Positions 1-7,927 of a stretch of DNA of 64,000 nucleotides are shown here, piece after piece. How positions within the stretch are numbered: the first letter of the stretch is position 1; every line of letters begins with the position of its first letter. This stretch comes from Chryseobacterium taeanense. Lineage in GTDB: Bacteria > Bacteroidota > Bacteroidia > Flavobacteriales > Weeksellaceae. Made by a program: the position numbers and the translations under genes. The notes under the pieces were generated by a model that saw only the letters and a program-made list of their open reading frames with translations, was not told where the DNA came from and searched no databases. The stretch is taken from positions 1-64,000 of the forward strand of contig NZ_FNDW01000014.1 in NCBI RefSeq assembly GCF_900099685.1, read 5' to 3'.

Positions 1-290
1 TCCACGATTCTGCCATTTCTGCGTACAGGAACTACAAGATAGCTTTCGTCAAACTTATCCATCGTCATTGCATATTCCCATAATGGTGCTCCATGTTCTT
101 TCCGGATCTCATTTTCATTTTCTTCGTAGATTTTAATAATATTTTTGATGTAGATTTCATCCTCTTTCCAGAGACTTTTAGAGTGATACTCTTCAGAAGC
201 GGAGGCAGAATAGATTTCATCATGTACACAGGAGTTGAGAAGAAAAAGAAACACTGCCATGAAAGACAGCCATGAAATTTTTTTCGTCAT
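1..290 (-). CDS. Putative lipoprotein, 3' part cut by window edge
   Basis: Reading leftward from an ATG at 288-290, the minus strand is open for 96 codons up to the window edge, so the C-terminus is missing. The N-terminus is a lipoprotein signal: KK, a hydrophobic stretch and the lipobox LLNSC near residue 21, followed by acidic and serine-rich residues. The visible mature part is charged and contains the stretch KEHGAPLWEYAM. A surface or periplasmic lipoprotein is inferred; I do not recognise the family. It is transcribed divergently from the XRE gene at 439. Confidence 0.75.
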   Translation of the reverse strand, partial: MTKKISWLSFMAVFLFLLNSCVHDEIYSASASEEYHSKSLWKEDEIYIKNIIKIYEENENEIRKEHGAPLWEYAMTMDKFDESYLVVPVRRNGRIV

Positions 291-408
291 AGTTATTGTA
301 ACGTTTTTTTGAGGGTTAAATATATAAATTTTTATCACTCAAATATGATAAAAAATAAATAAATTTCAATGCCCTGTTTTTGATGCATATTTATTTTAAG
401 AAAAAAAT

Positions 409-416
409 TATATTTG
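409..416 (+). promoter_or_regulatory. Candidate -7 box upstream of the XRE gene
   Basis: TATATTTG matches the Bacteroidota -7 consensus TAnnTTTG 22 nt before the ATG. The nearest upstream TTTG (379-382) is 26 bp away, longer than the usual 19-21, so the -33 part is uncertain. Confidence 0.4.
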
Positions 417-438
417 TTCTGTTCAAATTGATATACGT

Positions 439-822
439 ATGAATGCAACTATTGGTAAGAGAATAAGAAAATATAGAGAAGAAAAGGGGTTTTCTCAGGA
501 AGAGCTGGCAGAGAGACTACACATTTCACGTTCAACGTATCAGAGAATCGAAAACGGAGAGACCAATTCGTGGGTCAATCATATTGAAAACATCTGCACT
601 TCTCTGGAAGTTAATATGGATGAAATATTAAAACCGGAAGAAGGATTTACACAAATCAACAAAGAAAACTCTTCAAGCGATAATGCTTATAATAATATGA
701 TTCAAAATCAGACCAATAATTACAATGCTTCCGAAAAGCTTATTGAGCAATACGAAGATCGCATTAAAGAACTAAAAGACCAGGTAGCATACTGGAAAAG
801 CCAGGCTGAAAATAGTAAATAA
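439..822 (+). CDS. XRE-family helix-turn-helix transcriptional regulator
   Basis: A 127-residue DNA-binding protein. Residues 5-62 form a Cro/C1-type HTH: the scaffold IGKRIRKYREEKGFSQ is followed by the recognition helix region SRSTYQRIENGE. A low-complexity Asn/Gln linker follows, and residues about 97-125 are heptad-like and probably a coiled coil, consistent with dimerisation. It has no ligand or protease domain. It reads towards a palindromic repeat array and a DUF6261 gene. Its targets cannot be told from sequence; autoregulation and control of the following gene are only inferences. Confidence 0.85.
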   Translation: MNATIGKRIRKYREEKGFSQEELAERLHISRSTYQRIENGETNSWVNHIENICTSLEVNMDEILKPEEGFTQINKENSSSDNAYNNMIQNQTNNYNASEKLIEQYEDRIKELKDQVAYWKSQAENSK

Positions 823-830
823 ATTCTGCC

Positions 831-993
831 TTTTCCGAAAAGTTGTCGCAACCTTGCAATGACTTTTCGGGAACACCCGAAAGTTTGTCGCACCCTCGCA
901 ACGGCTTTTCGGGAACCTCCGAAAGTTCCCTGCAACCTGCAGGAGGTTTTCGGAAACATCCGAAAGGTATTCTTATCCCTCAGAGACTTTCGG
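831..993. repeat. Tandem array of ~21-bp palindromic units
   Basis: Two unit types alternate with a combined period of 42, 41 and 40 bp. Type A (863-883, 905-925, 947-966) is dyad-symmetric, with core TTTTCGGGAACACCCGAAA. Type B (843-862, 884-904, 926-946) has weaker dyads; the 926-946 copy contains CCTGCA-ACC-TGCAGG. The array fills the gap between the XRE gene and the DUF6261 gene. The reading frame across it simply repeats about every 14 codons and is not a convincing protein. Confidence 0.8.
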
Positions 994-1048
994 ATTGTAA
1001 TAAGAACAAAAACCGTATCGTACGGTTTATCATAATTAAATACATATA

Positions 1049-1798
1049 ATGATGAATTCTATTGATTTACCTAAACTCCGCAACGCAGAATACCTGCAGT
1101 ACGTGAAAGACTTCTCAGGAATCATTAACCTGAACAATCCCGAAACCTTACAGATCGATGCCAAGCTTTCGGCTTTTAATGCCAGAATTGCAGAGCTGGA
1201 GGCACTTTACAAAAAAGCGTTAGCCAACGATAAGACCCAGGAACTGTTGCTGCTGGATGAAAGAAGAGACAATGCCATCAACGGGATCAATTACTTTGCC
1301 TTATCACAGTCTTACCATTATGACAGTGAAAAAAGACAGAAAGCACAGCTGATTCTCAACAACATTGCATTGTATGGCAGCGGTATCCCAAGACTCAATT
1401 ACCAGGCAGAAACCGCCACCCTCAACAACCTGATCCGCGACTGGGAAAATAAACCGGAGCTGATGGATGCGATCGCTTCTTTTGATTTGTCGGATTGGGT
1501 TAATGAACTGAAAGATGCCAACGACCAGTTCAATGCAAAATATCTTTCCCGAACTCAGGAATATGGTGATGCGAATCCGGATACTATTAAATCGAAAAGG
1601 GGAGAAACCAATGCGGCTTATTATGCACTACGCGACCGTATCGATGCGCTTCATCTTTTGGCAGAAACTTCGCCATCACCTTACGCCACCCTTATTAATC
1701 AACTGAATGCCCTTACCGATCAATACAATGTACTGTTGGTAAATCGAAAGGATACGACAGCTCCCGGGAATAATCAGCAGCCTCCTTTACAGCAATAA
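1049..1798 (+). CDS. DUF6261 family protein
   Basis: A 249-residue soluble, mostly helical protein without signal peptide or membrane segment. The start NSIDLPKLRNAEYLQY and the body match my memory of DUF6261, a Bacteroidota family of unknown function. The C-terminus ends in a Pro/Gln-rich tail. Start is either of two adjacent ATGs (1049 or 1052). Local base composition is more GC-rich than its neighbours. It is preceded by the palindromic array and closed by a strong terminator at 1831, so it is probably transcribed alone or with the XRE gene. Confidence 0.75.
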   Translation: MMNSIDLPKLRNAEYLQYVKDFSGIINLNNPETLQIDAKLSAFNARIAELEALYKKALANDKTQELLLLDERRDNAINGINYFALSQSYHYDSEKRQKAQLILNNIALYGSGIPRLNYQAETATLNNLIRDWENKPELMDAIASFDLSDWVNELKDANDQFNAKYLSRTQEYGDANPDTIKSKRGETNAAYYALRDRIDALHLLAETSPSPYATLINQLNALTDQYNVLLVNRKDTTAPGNNQQPPLQQ

Positions 1799-1830
1799 CA
1801 TTCGAATCGACGAATCAGAAAATATATATA

Positions 1831-1859
1831 CCCGCCCAATCACTGGCGGGTTTCTTTTT
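1831..1859 (+). terminator. Rho-independent terminator after the DUF6261 gene
   Basis: A CCCGCC / GGCGGG stem with an 8-nt loop is followed by TTTCTTTTT. Confidence 0.85.
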
Positions 1860-1988
1860 GAATTAATTTCAAAGAACTAAGAATTTAACCTATTCACTTC
1901 TTGTTTTACTTTTGTACATTTTGAAATATTTTGATATCTGAGTTTATCCATTTGCTGAGCAGCCAATCCGAAGCCACTGGAAAATAAT

Positions 1989-2057
1989 CTCCCGCAAATT
2001 ATGGTAATTAAGCAGATTTTAATAAAAAATCCGCTCAATCTGCTCAATCCGCGGGAG
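1989..2057. repeat. 69-bp imperfect palindromic intergenic element
   Basis: Two 33-nt arms beginning CTCCCGC are inverted around a very short centre, with about three quarters of positions pairing (CTCCCGC, ATT, AGC, GATT blocks). This is the compact hairpin-type repeat often seen between flavobacterial genes. The rest of the 1860-2299 gap shows no credible ORF; it holds only the rarA promoter candidate. Confidence 0.6.
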
Positions 2058-2234
2058 TATCTGTTAGCTCAAATGTCTTTTGCAGTGAAGCTGCGAAAAA
2101 TGTATCGAAAACCTGTGGGTACAGACGGCTGGTAGCTGAACTTCTCTATATTATTTTGTTCAAAAATAACCCGACGAGACGAAATGGATCAAAATGCACA
2201 ACAGATATTATATAATTAAAAAAAATACTTTCTC

Positions 2235-2242
2235 TACCTTTG
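2235..2242 (+). promoter_or_regulatory. Candidate -7 box of rarA
   Basis: TACCTTTG fits TAnnTTTG and lies 57 nt before the rarA start. No clear TTTG was found at the expected -33 distance. Confidence 0.45.
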
Positions 2243-2299
2243 TAAGTAATAAATGTATTCACATACAATACATCAATTCCAACCAATAATTAAAATACC

Positions 2300-3577
2300 T
2301 TGAATCAAAATATTCCATTAGCCGAAAAATTACGGCCGAAAACACTGGATGATGTTCTGGGGCAGGAGCATCTGACAGGGGAGAAGGGGACGATACGGAA
2401 AATGCTGCAGAATAATTCGCTGAACTCTCTCATTTTCTGGGGACCGCCGGGAACGGGAAAGACAACGCTGGCCGAAATTATTTCGGAACAATCCGGAAGG
2501 AAATTTTATAAGCTTTCGGCGGTATCATCGGGGGTAAAAGACGTTCGGGATGTAATTGAAGATGCCAAGAAGCAGAATCTTTTTTCCGGGAAGTCGCCCA
2601 TCTTATTTATTGATGAAATTCACCGTTTCAACAAATCGCAGCAGGATTCTCTGCTTCATGCCGTAGAGAAAGGCTGGATCGTACTGATCGGAGCAACTAC
2701 GGAAAATCCCAGCTTCGAGGTGGTTTCCGCATTGCTTTCAAGAAGTCAGGTTTATGTGCTGAAGGCGTTAAGCTACGAAAAACTGGAAGAGTTGATTGAT
2801 ATTGCGCTGGAGAGATTCAACCGTGATGAAAATACGGCATTCAAAATCCTTGAAAAAGAAGCGATGATACAGTATTCTGGGGGAGATGCCAGGAAGCTCA
2901 TCAATTCTGTGGAGCTGGTGCTGAATCAGTATAAAGGTTCTTCTAAAACAGACATTGCGAATGATGATGTCATGGAGGTTTTGCAGGAAACAATGGCTTT
3001 GTATGACAAAAATGGAGAGCAGCATTACGATATTATTTCAGCCTTCATCAAGTCGATGCGCGGAAGCGATCCAAACGGGGCAGTGTACTGGCTGGCAAGA
3101 ATGCTTGCGGGAGGTGAGGATATTAAATTCATTGCAAGAAGAATGCTGATTCTGGCCTCTGAAGATATCGGACTGGCCAACCCGAATGCTTTGGTCATTG
3201 CCAATAATTGTTTTCAGGCCGTGAATGTGATCGGGAATCCGGAGGCAAGAATTATTCTGAGCGAAACGGCTGTTTACCTGGCAGTTTCTCCGAAGAGCAA
3301 TTCTACGTATGTGGCGATTAATGAGGCGATGGCACTGGTAAAGAAAACCGGAAACCTGCCCGTTCCTCTGCATCTGAGAAATGCACCTACCAAACTGATG
3401 AAAGATCTTGATTACGGTAAGGAGTATAAATACGCCCATTCGTATGAAGGAAACTTTGTTGACCAGGATTTTCTTCCGGAAGAGATCCGGGATGTAAAAT
3501 TGTATGAACCGGGAAATAATGCTACGGAGAAAAAGATCTACGAGGAACTGAAAAAGAAATGGAACGACAGGTATTAG
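2300..3577 (+). CDS. rarA: Replication-associated recombination protein A (AAA+ ATPase)
   Basis: A 425-residue clamp-loader-like AAA+ ATPase of the RarA/MgsA/WRNIP1 family, acting at stalled replication forks. The N-terminus PLAEKLRPKTLDDVLGQEHL is typical. Walker A GPPGTGKT lies near residue 51, Walker B LFIDEIHRFNKSQQ near 101, and sensor 1 GATTENPSFE near 133. The C-terminal half carries the family MRGSDPNGAVYWLARML segment. Length is normal. Translation begins at a TTG, since no in-frame ATG precedes the conserved start. It converges on the minus-strand gene at 3670 across a shared terminator. Confidence 0.95.
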   Translation: MNQNIPLAEKLRPKTLDDVLGQEHLTGEKGTIRKMLQNNSLNSLIFWGPPGTGKTTLAEIISEQSGRKFYKLSAVSSGVKDVRDVIEDAKKQNLFSGKSPILFIDEIHRFNKSQQDSLLHAVEKGWIVLIGATTENPSFEVVSALLSRSQVYVLKALSYEKLEELIDIALERFNRDENTAFKILEKEAMIQYSGGDARKLINSVELVLNQYKGSSKTDIANDDVMEVLQETMALYDKNGEQHYDIISAFIKSMRGSDPNGAVYWLARMLAGGEDIKFIARRMLILASEDIGLANPNALVIANNCFQAVNVIGNPEARIILSETAVYLAVSPKSNSTYVAINEAMALVKKTGNLPVPLHLRNAPTKLMKDLDYGKEYKYAHSYEGNFVDQDFLPEEIRDVKLYEPGNNATEKKIYEELKKKWNDRY

Positions 3578-3618
3578 AGATTAAACCAAGTTTTATCTTT
3601 ACTGATTTTACGATAAGC

Positions 3619-3648
3619 AAAAAGGATACTTCTCGAAGTATCCTTTCA
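3619..3648. terminator. Bidirectional terminator between rarA and the convergent gene
   Basis: AAAGGATACTT-CTCG-AAGTATCCTTT is a perfect 11-bp stem, with A-rich sequence on one side and T-rich on the other. Confidence 0.85.
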
Positions 3649-3669
3649 TTTTAAATATGATCTAAGAAA

Positions 3670-4107
3670 TTATTGTTTTGTAGAAATCGACACCATTTTT
3701 TTGCCGTTATGGTCTACGGGATGCATTTTATTCAGGATATCCCCGAAAATAAGAGTATCGGCATTGGTAAATTCGTAGCCGTCAATAAGCACCGGATTGT
3801 CTTTAGGGAAACCAAACTGTGCGTTGATCTCTGAAACCGCAATTCTGTCGATGTTTGCCTGTCCGTTTTTCAGCTTGTATTCTACCAGTCCGTTGTCTGC
3901 GATAAAGCCGAATTTTTTTAGGTTCTGCGGAAGTTCTGCCGCCGATTTAAAGGTACGTGTACTCTGAATGGCATTTTTATGATTGACAGTAAACATATCT
4001 ACTGTTCCGACAATATCATTGGCTACTGCAAATTTTGTTGATGCATTCTTTTGTGCAAATAAAGTGGCGGAAGCCAACAATAAAAAAGAGTAGAGAAATT
4101 TTTTCAT
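3670..4107 (-). CDS. Exported protein of unknown function
   Basis: A 145-residue protein with a clear Sec signal peptide (KKFLYSFLLLASATLFAQ, cleavage near residue 18). The mature part is small and soluble, with no cysteines and no motif I recognise. It contains charged loops such as PKDNPVLIDGYEF and ends HNGKKMVSISTKQ. It stands alone, converging on rarA and running in the same direction as the DUF2339 gene 115 bp upstream. Function unknown; periplasmic location is inferred from the signal peptide. Confidence 0.8.
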   Translation of the reverse strand: MKKFLYSFLLLASATLFAQKNASTKFAVANDIVGTVDMFTVNHKNAIQSTRTFKSAAELPQNLKKFGFIADNGLVEYKLKNGQANIDRIAVSEINAQFGFPKDNPVLIDGYEFTNADTLIFGDILNKMHPVDHNGKKMVSISTKQ

Positions 4108-4222
4108 ATGCTTTTGGAATAAGTAAGTAATAAAAACGTGATAAATATAGTTATTTTTTATAAAATGTGAATTTAATTACGGCATAATTTAAAGATTATT
4201 TATAAATAAGATTTTTTTATAA

Positions 4223-6412
4223 TTAAGCATCATTATTTTCTGTACTGTTTTTCTTTTTTTCAACCATGCTTTTCAATATATTTTTGAGTCTCTGGAATAA
4301 GAAAGAACTCAGCAGCAGGATGATCCCCAGTATGATAAAAGCAATGATTCTGGATACGTTGTCCATTTCCCATACATCGTACAGGTATAGTTTTAAGATG
4401 GTCACGATGAGTAAAGCAAATCCGGCTTGGCTGTATTCCTGTGCGTTACTTTTTAATCCTTTGTAGATGAAAATACTGGCCAGAACTGCCCAGATGATCG
4501 GCAGGTACAACAGGCTGAAATGTTCCCGAAGTATTGCAATCTCCGAAATGTTCTCAGCAAAGCTTACTATATACAGATGGTAAAATTCCATGCTGACTGC
4601 AATTACAATGGCTGTTGCCAGCAGCCAGAAAGACATTCTGATCCTGAAAAATTCTGAATCGGGTGGGATCTTTACCGTTGTGAAAATCAGTGGAGCAAGG
4701 TATAAGCCGTAAAGGAAATAGAGTGCGGGATCTGTTTGTTTACCGACAATATCGTGTATGATACCGGTACCTGCAATGGTAGTATCAAAAATAATCAGGG
4801 ATAAAAATATATATAGAAGTACTGTTTGCAGCGTAGAACTGATTTCCAGTTTTTTTCTGAATAATAAAATAATGAAAATATAATAGAGGCTGAACAGCAT
4901 TGCAATACTAAAAACCGTAATGAATGGTTTTTCGGAAATATGGTAAATGAGTTCAAGTAAAACGGCAATATATATTATAGTATAACTTACGAGTGTAAAT
5001 GCATTTTCAAAAAAGCTGTTTTCCTGCTCTCTTTTTTCAGGCAGTTTTCTAAGTAAGGTTAAATTGACAAAGGTTGTGAATACTGTTACGGAACTTGTCA
5101 GAAACAGCGGATTAAAAATAATATGCAGATTTTTAGCATCGATATATTCTGCCCAGGTCATCAGCTGAGCAATAATTACCAAAGGAAACAGAATATAAAA
5201 AAAGATTCTGAAAATGCGAAGATTAGTCTTTTTCCAGATGAATAATAGAAGAGTGGCCTCAACAGCCCAAGCGCTGGTAATTAAATGAGTTTTGAATTGT
5301 AAAGCGACGGCCAGGGTGAGAAGGCTGATGGTTATTCCGGAAAATACAGAGTGATTGATCCCTGATTTTTTTTCTGTGTATTCCCTGTAGAGGAGAATGG
5401 CATTGATTAAAGTAAATCCAACGGGGAAAAGAATAACAGGATCATACTGTAGTTGTTTAAAAATATAAACCGTACCGATAATACTGGTAAAGTTGATTAG
5501 TACGAGCATTAAAATATCCCACTGAAATAAAACGCCTTTCCTGAAATAATTATAAAGGGCGAATGCATAGAAAATAATATAGCTTGCAATATAAAAATAT
5601 ACCGTAATGATTTCGGTTTTTTCAATCGTCCAGTAAAACAGGTATATATTCGTGAAAACAAAAGCAATCCAGCCGATACTTTTCCATTCTTTTAAATATG
5701 CAACAGCCAGCATCCCAAGATTGATAACCGTAATATAGATAAACAGAAAAGGATAATTGCTTTGTCCGTCACTAATCATTAACGGGGCAAGAAATCCTCC
5801 GAAAAGAGAAAAAATAATGAGTATTTCACTTTTATAGTAATATGAGAGTGATATAGAGATGAGCGTAATGAGACAAGTAATTGAGAATGCAGCTGTCTGT
5901 GAAAACAGATGATACTCCCGGAAAGCAATTGTGGTGGTAAAATACAAAATGGCGATACCACCTCCTGTAATAATAGAAGCAAAAACAGTATAATTTCTTC
6001 GGAGAAAATGTCCCAGCGTAATGATTCCTGCTCCGGCGGTAAATCCTATTCCTGCTCTTGAAACTTCACCGATCCAGTTTTTATCAATAGCATATTTTAC
6101 GAAATATCCGATTCCAAGCACAAGCGTGAAAATTCCTGCTATGGTTAAAGCATTTTGCTGTAAAAAATTAAATAGTGGAGCAAGACGGTCTTTGGCTTCT
6201 TCTTCCGGAATAGAAACGGGAATTTTTTCCTCATCATGTTCAGGTACCGGAACGATAATGGTTTCGGAAATTTCCTGTATTTCCTCAGTCTGCTTCTTAG
6301 GTTGGCTTTTTCTGATTTCAGAAATCTCATTTTCCAGAATCCTGATCCTTTTATTCAGATTGCTATAGAGAATAATAATGATTATAACTAATATAATGAC
6401 CAGGATATACAT
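4223..6412 (-). CDS. DUF2339 polytopic membrane protein
   Basis: A 729-residue inner-membrane protein. Residues 1-17 are an N-terminal anchor, followed by a short coiled coil (NKRIRILENEISEIRK) and an acidic Pro/Glu linker to about residue 80. The rest is a continuous series of roughly twenty hydrophobic helices. This layout and motifs such as GIGYFVKYAIDKNWIGEVSRAG match DUF2339, a widespread predicted membrane family whose role is unknown. The C-terminus is a short Lys-rich cytoplasmic tail. Local sequence is very AT-rich, as expected for a membrane protein in this genome. Confidence 0.88.
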   Translation of the reverse strand: MYILVIILVIIIIILYSNLNKRIRILENEISEIRKSQPKKQTEEIQEISETIIVPVPEHDEEKIPVSIPEEEAKDRLAPLFNFLQQNALTIAGIFTLVLGIGYFVKYAIDKNWIGEVSRAGIGFTAGAGIITLGHFLRRNYTVFASIITGGGIAILYFTTTIAFREYHLFSQTAAFSITCLITLISISLSYYYKSEILIIFSLFGGFLAPLMISDGQSNYPFLFIYITVINLGMLAVAYLKEWKSIGWIAFVFTNIYLFYWTIEKTEIITVYFYIASYIIFYAFALYNYFRKGVLFQWDILMLVLINFTSIIGTVYIFKQLQYDPVILFPVGFTLINAILLYREYTEKKSGINHSVFSGITISLLTLAVALQFKTHLITSAWAVEATLLLFIWKKTNLRIFRIFFYILFPLVIIAQLMTWAEYIDAKNLHIIFNPLFLTSSVTVFTTFVNLTLLRKLPEKREQENSFFENAFTLVSYTIIYIAVLLELIYHISEKPFITVFSIAMLFSLYYIFIILLFRKKLEISSTLQTVLLYIFLSLIIFDTTIAGTGIIHDIVGKQTDPALYFLYGLYLAPLIFTTVKIPPDSEFFRIRMSFWLLATAIVIAVSMEFYHLYIVSFAENISEIAILREHFSLLYLPIIWAVLASIFIYKGLKSNAQEYSQAGFALLIVTILKLYLYDVWEMDNVSRIIAFIILGIILLLSSFLFQRLKNILKSMVEKKKNSTENNDA

Positions 6413-6469
6413 TATTTTCTGTTTAAATTAAATCAAATATAATCAAATGTTTTTAAGTGTGATGATGGT

Positions 6470-6500
6470 TAATCCACTATATCTATAATACAGTGGATTA
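6470..6500. repeat. Intergenic hairpin 3' of pheA
   Basis: TAATCCACT and AGTGGATTA form a perfect 9-bp inverted repeat with a 13-nt loop just past the pheA stop. The T-run is on the plus side only, so it is a poor minus-strand terminator; it may stabilise or end the pheA message. Confidence 0.5.
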
Positions 6501-6507
6501 CTATTTT

Positions 6508-7356
6508 TTAGCTCTCTAAATAAAACTCCTGATAGCTTCCCAAAAAATAAGCTTCGGCATCGAGCGCCTTCAGTTCTTCCAAAGCATTTTGGTAAAGAGC
6601 AGATTCCCATTTTCCGACGACGTTGATGAAGAAAAAATAATTTCCTAATCCTCTTTTCAGGGTTCTTGATTCTATTTTGCTGAGGTTCATTTTCCGCCAT
6701 GCAAATACCGATAAAACCTGGTGAAGTCCTCCGGCATGATCTTCAGGAAGTGTGATAAGCAATCCCGATTTTTCACCTAAAACCTGTATGGTTTCATTAC
6801 GGTAGCTTTCGGAGTCTTTAGATATGATAATGAATCTTGTATGATTCTGCTCAAAATCGTGAATATTTCGATGGATGATTTTCAGTCCGTAAAGATTGGC
6901 TGCGAACTGATTGGCTACGGCCGCAAGATTTCTGTCGGGATTTTCTGATACGTGTCTGGCTGCCGCTGCTGTGGAAGAGAAATCCTGTTTGGGAATCTCT
7001 TTGAAGTGCTCGTCAAGATAATGAAAGCTTTGTGCTAATGCCTGCGGATGCGAGTAGATTTTTTCAATACGGGAAAGGTCACAATCAGGATGTATCATCA
7101 GATGATGTGCTATGGGCATCACGGCTTCTGCCTGTATTTTAATTCCGGATGTTTTATATAAATAGTCAAGCGTCATGGAAACCGTCCCTTCAATAGAATT
7201 TTCCAGAGGAACAACCGCTTTGTCGACATCACCGTTTTCCACGGCAATAAAGCAGTCCAGAATATTGGGCTGTGGGATAAGCTCTTCGTCAGGAAAAAGC
7301 TGAATAGCGGCAAGCTGTGTAAAGCTGGCTTGCGGTCCTAAAAATGCAATCTTCAT
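6508..7356 (-). CDS. pheA: Prephenate dehydratase
   Basis: Converts prephenate to phenylpyruvate, the committed step to phenylalanine, in the cytoplasm. The 282-residue monofunctional enzyme has an N-terminal type 2 periplasmic-binding fold starting KIAFLGPQASFTQ and the catalytic Thr-Arg-Phe motif (HTRF, residues 172-175). A C-terminal ACT regulatory domain spans about 197-272, with GGLHQVL and ESRT in place of the usual GALxxxL and ESRP phenylalanine-binding motifs. Fused chorismate mutase is absent. The thioesterase gene upstream is 23 bp away on the same strand, so the two are probably co-transcribed. Confidence 0.95.
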   Translation of the reverse strand: MKIAFLGPQASFTQLAAIQLFPDEELIPQPNILDCFIAVENGDVDKAVVPLENSIEGTVSMTLDYLYKTSGIKIQAEAVMPIAHHLMIHPDCDLSRIEKIYSHPQALAQSFHYLDEHFKEIPKQDFSSTAAAARHVSENPDRNLAAVANQFAANLYGLKIIHRNIHDFEQNHTRFIIISKDSESYRNETIQVLGEKSGLLITLPEDHAGGLHQVLSVFAWRKMNLSKIESRTLKRGLGNYFFFINVVGKWESALYQNALEELKALDAEAYFLGSYQEFYLES

Positions 7357-7379
7357 TATTTTTTTATTATGATTGAAAT

Positions 7380-7790
7380 TTATTCATTCCAGTTTTGTTT
7401 AATCAGTTCCATGAGATAATCCGGACATTTTACTACTTTGCCGGTCTTCGCATCCAAAAAGAAAAGTGTGGTAGATGCTTCGGTAATTTTTATATTTTCT
7501 TCGTTGAAAATCTCATAATCGAATTCAATTCTTACCCCGGGGATTTTCCTGATATAAGTGTGGATTTCCAGTTTTTCATCGTAAAAAGCAGGCCTTAAAT
7601 ACTTAATTTTATACTCTGAAACAGGCAGCCAAATTCCCTGATTTTCAATTTCATTATAAGACATTCCTATGCTTCGGAAAAGCTCTACTCTGCCAATTTC
7701 GAGGTACTCGGCGTAATTGCCGTAGTAGACGTATTTCATAGGGTCTGTTTCTCCATAACGTACTCTTAATGAGTGTTTTGTATGTATCAT
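7380..7790 (-). CDS. Acyl-CoA thioesterase, YbgC/FadM-type hotdog protein
   Basis: A 136-residue single hotdog domain of the 4-hydroxybenzoyl-CoA thioesterase type. The signature RYGETDPMKYVYYGNYAEYL contains the catalytic Asp16, and the helix EIGRVELFRSIG follows as expected. Such cytoplasmic enzymes hydrolyse acyl-CoA esters; the substrate here is unknown. It lies just upstream of pheA on the same strand and is divergent from dnaA, with a 137-bp gap between them. Confidence 0.9.
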   Translation of the reverse strand: MIHTKHSLRVRYGETDPMKYVYYGNYAEYLEIGRVELFRSIGMSYNEIENQGIWLPVSEYKIKYLRPAFYDEKLEIHTYIRKIPGVRIEFDYEIFNEENIKITEASTTLFFLDAKTGKVVKCPDYLMELIKQNWNE

Positions 7791-7927
7791 TATCGTGGGT
7801 TAAATATACATACAAATATATTTTTAAATAATCAATAAGTGCAAAATTTTTTTTTGAAATAAAAAATATAGACCTTTGTCTTCCTTCCACAAACAATACT
7901 AACAAAGAACTAATCGGGGCATAAATT

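Noticed and set aside
843..1049. 68-codon plus-strand ORF across the first array
   Set aside because: It merely translates the palindromic repeats and has no independent start signal or protein-like composition.
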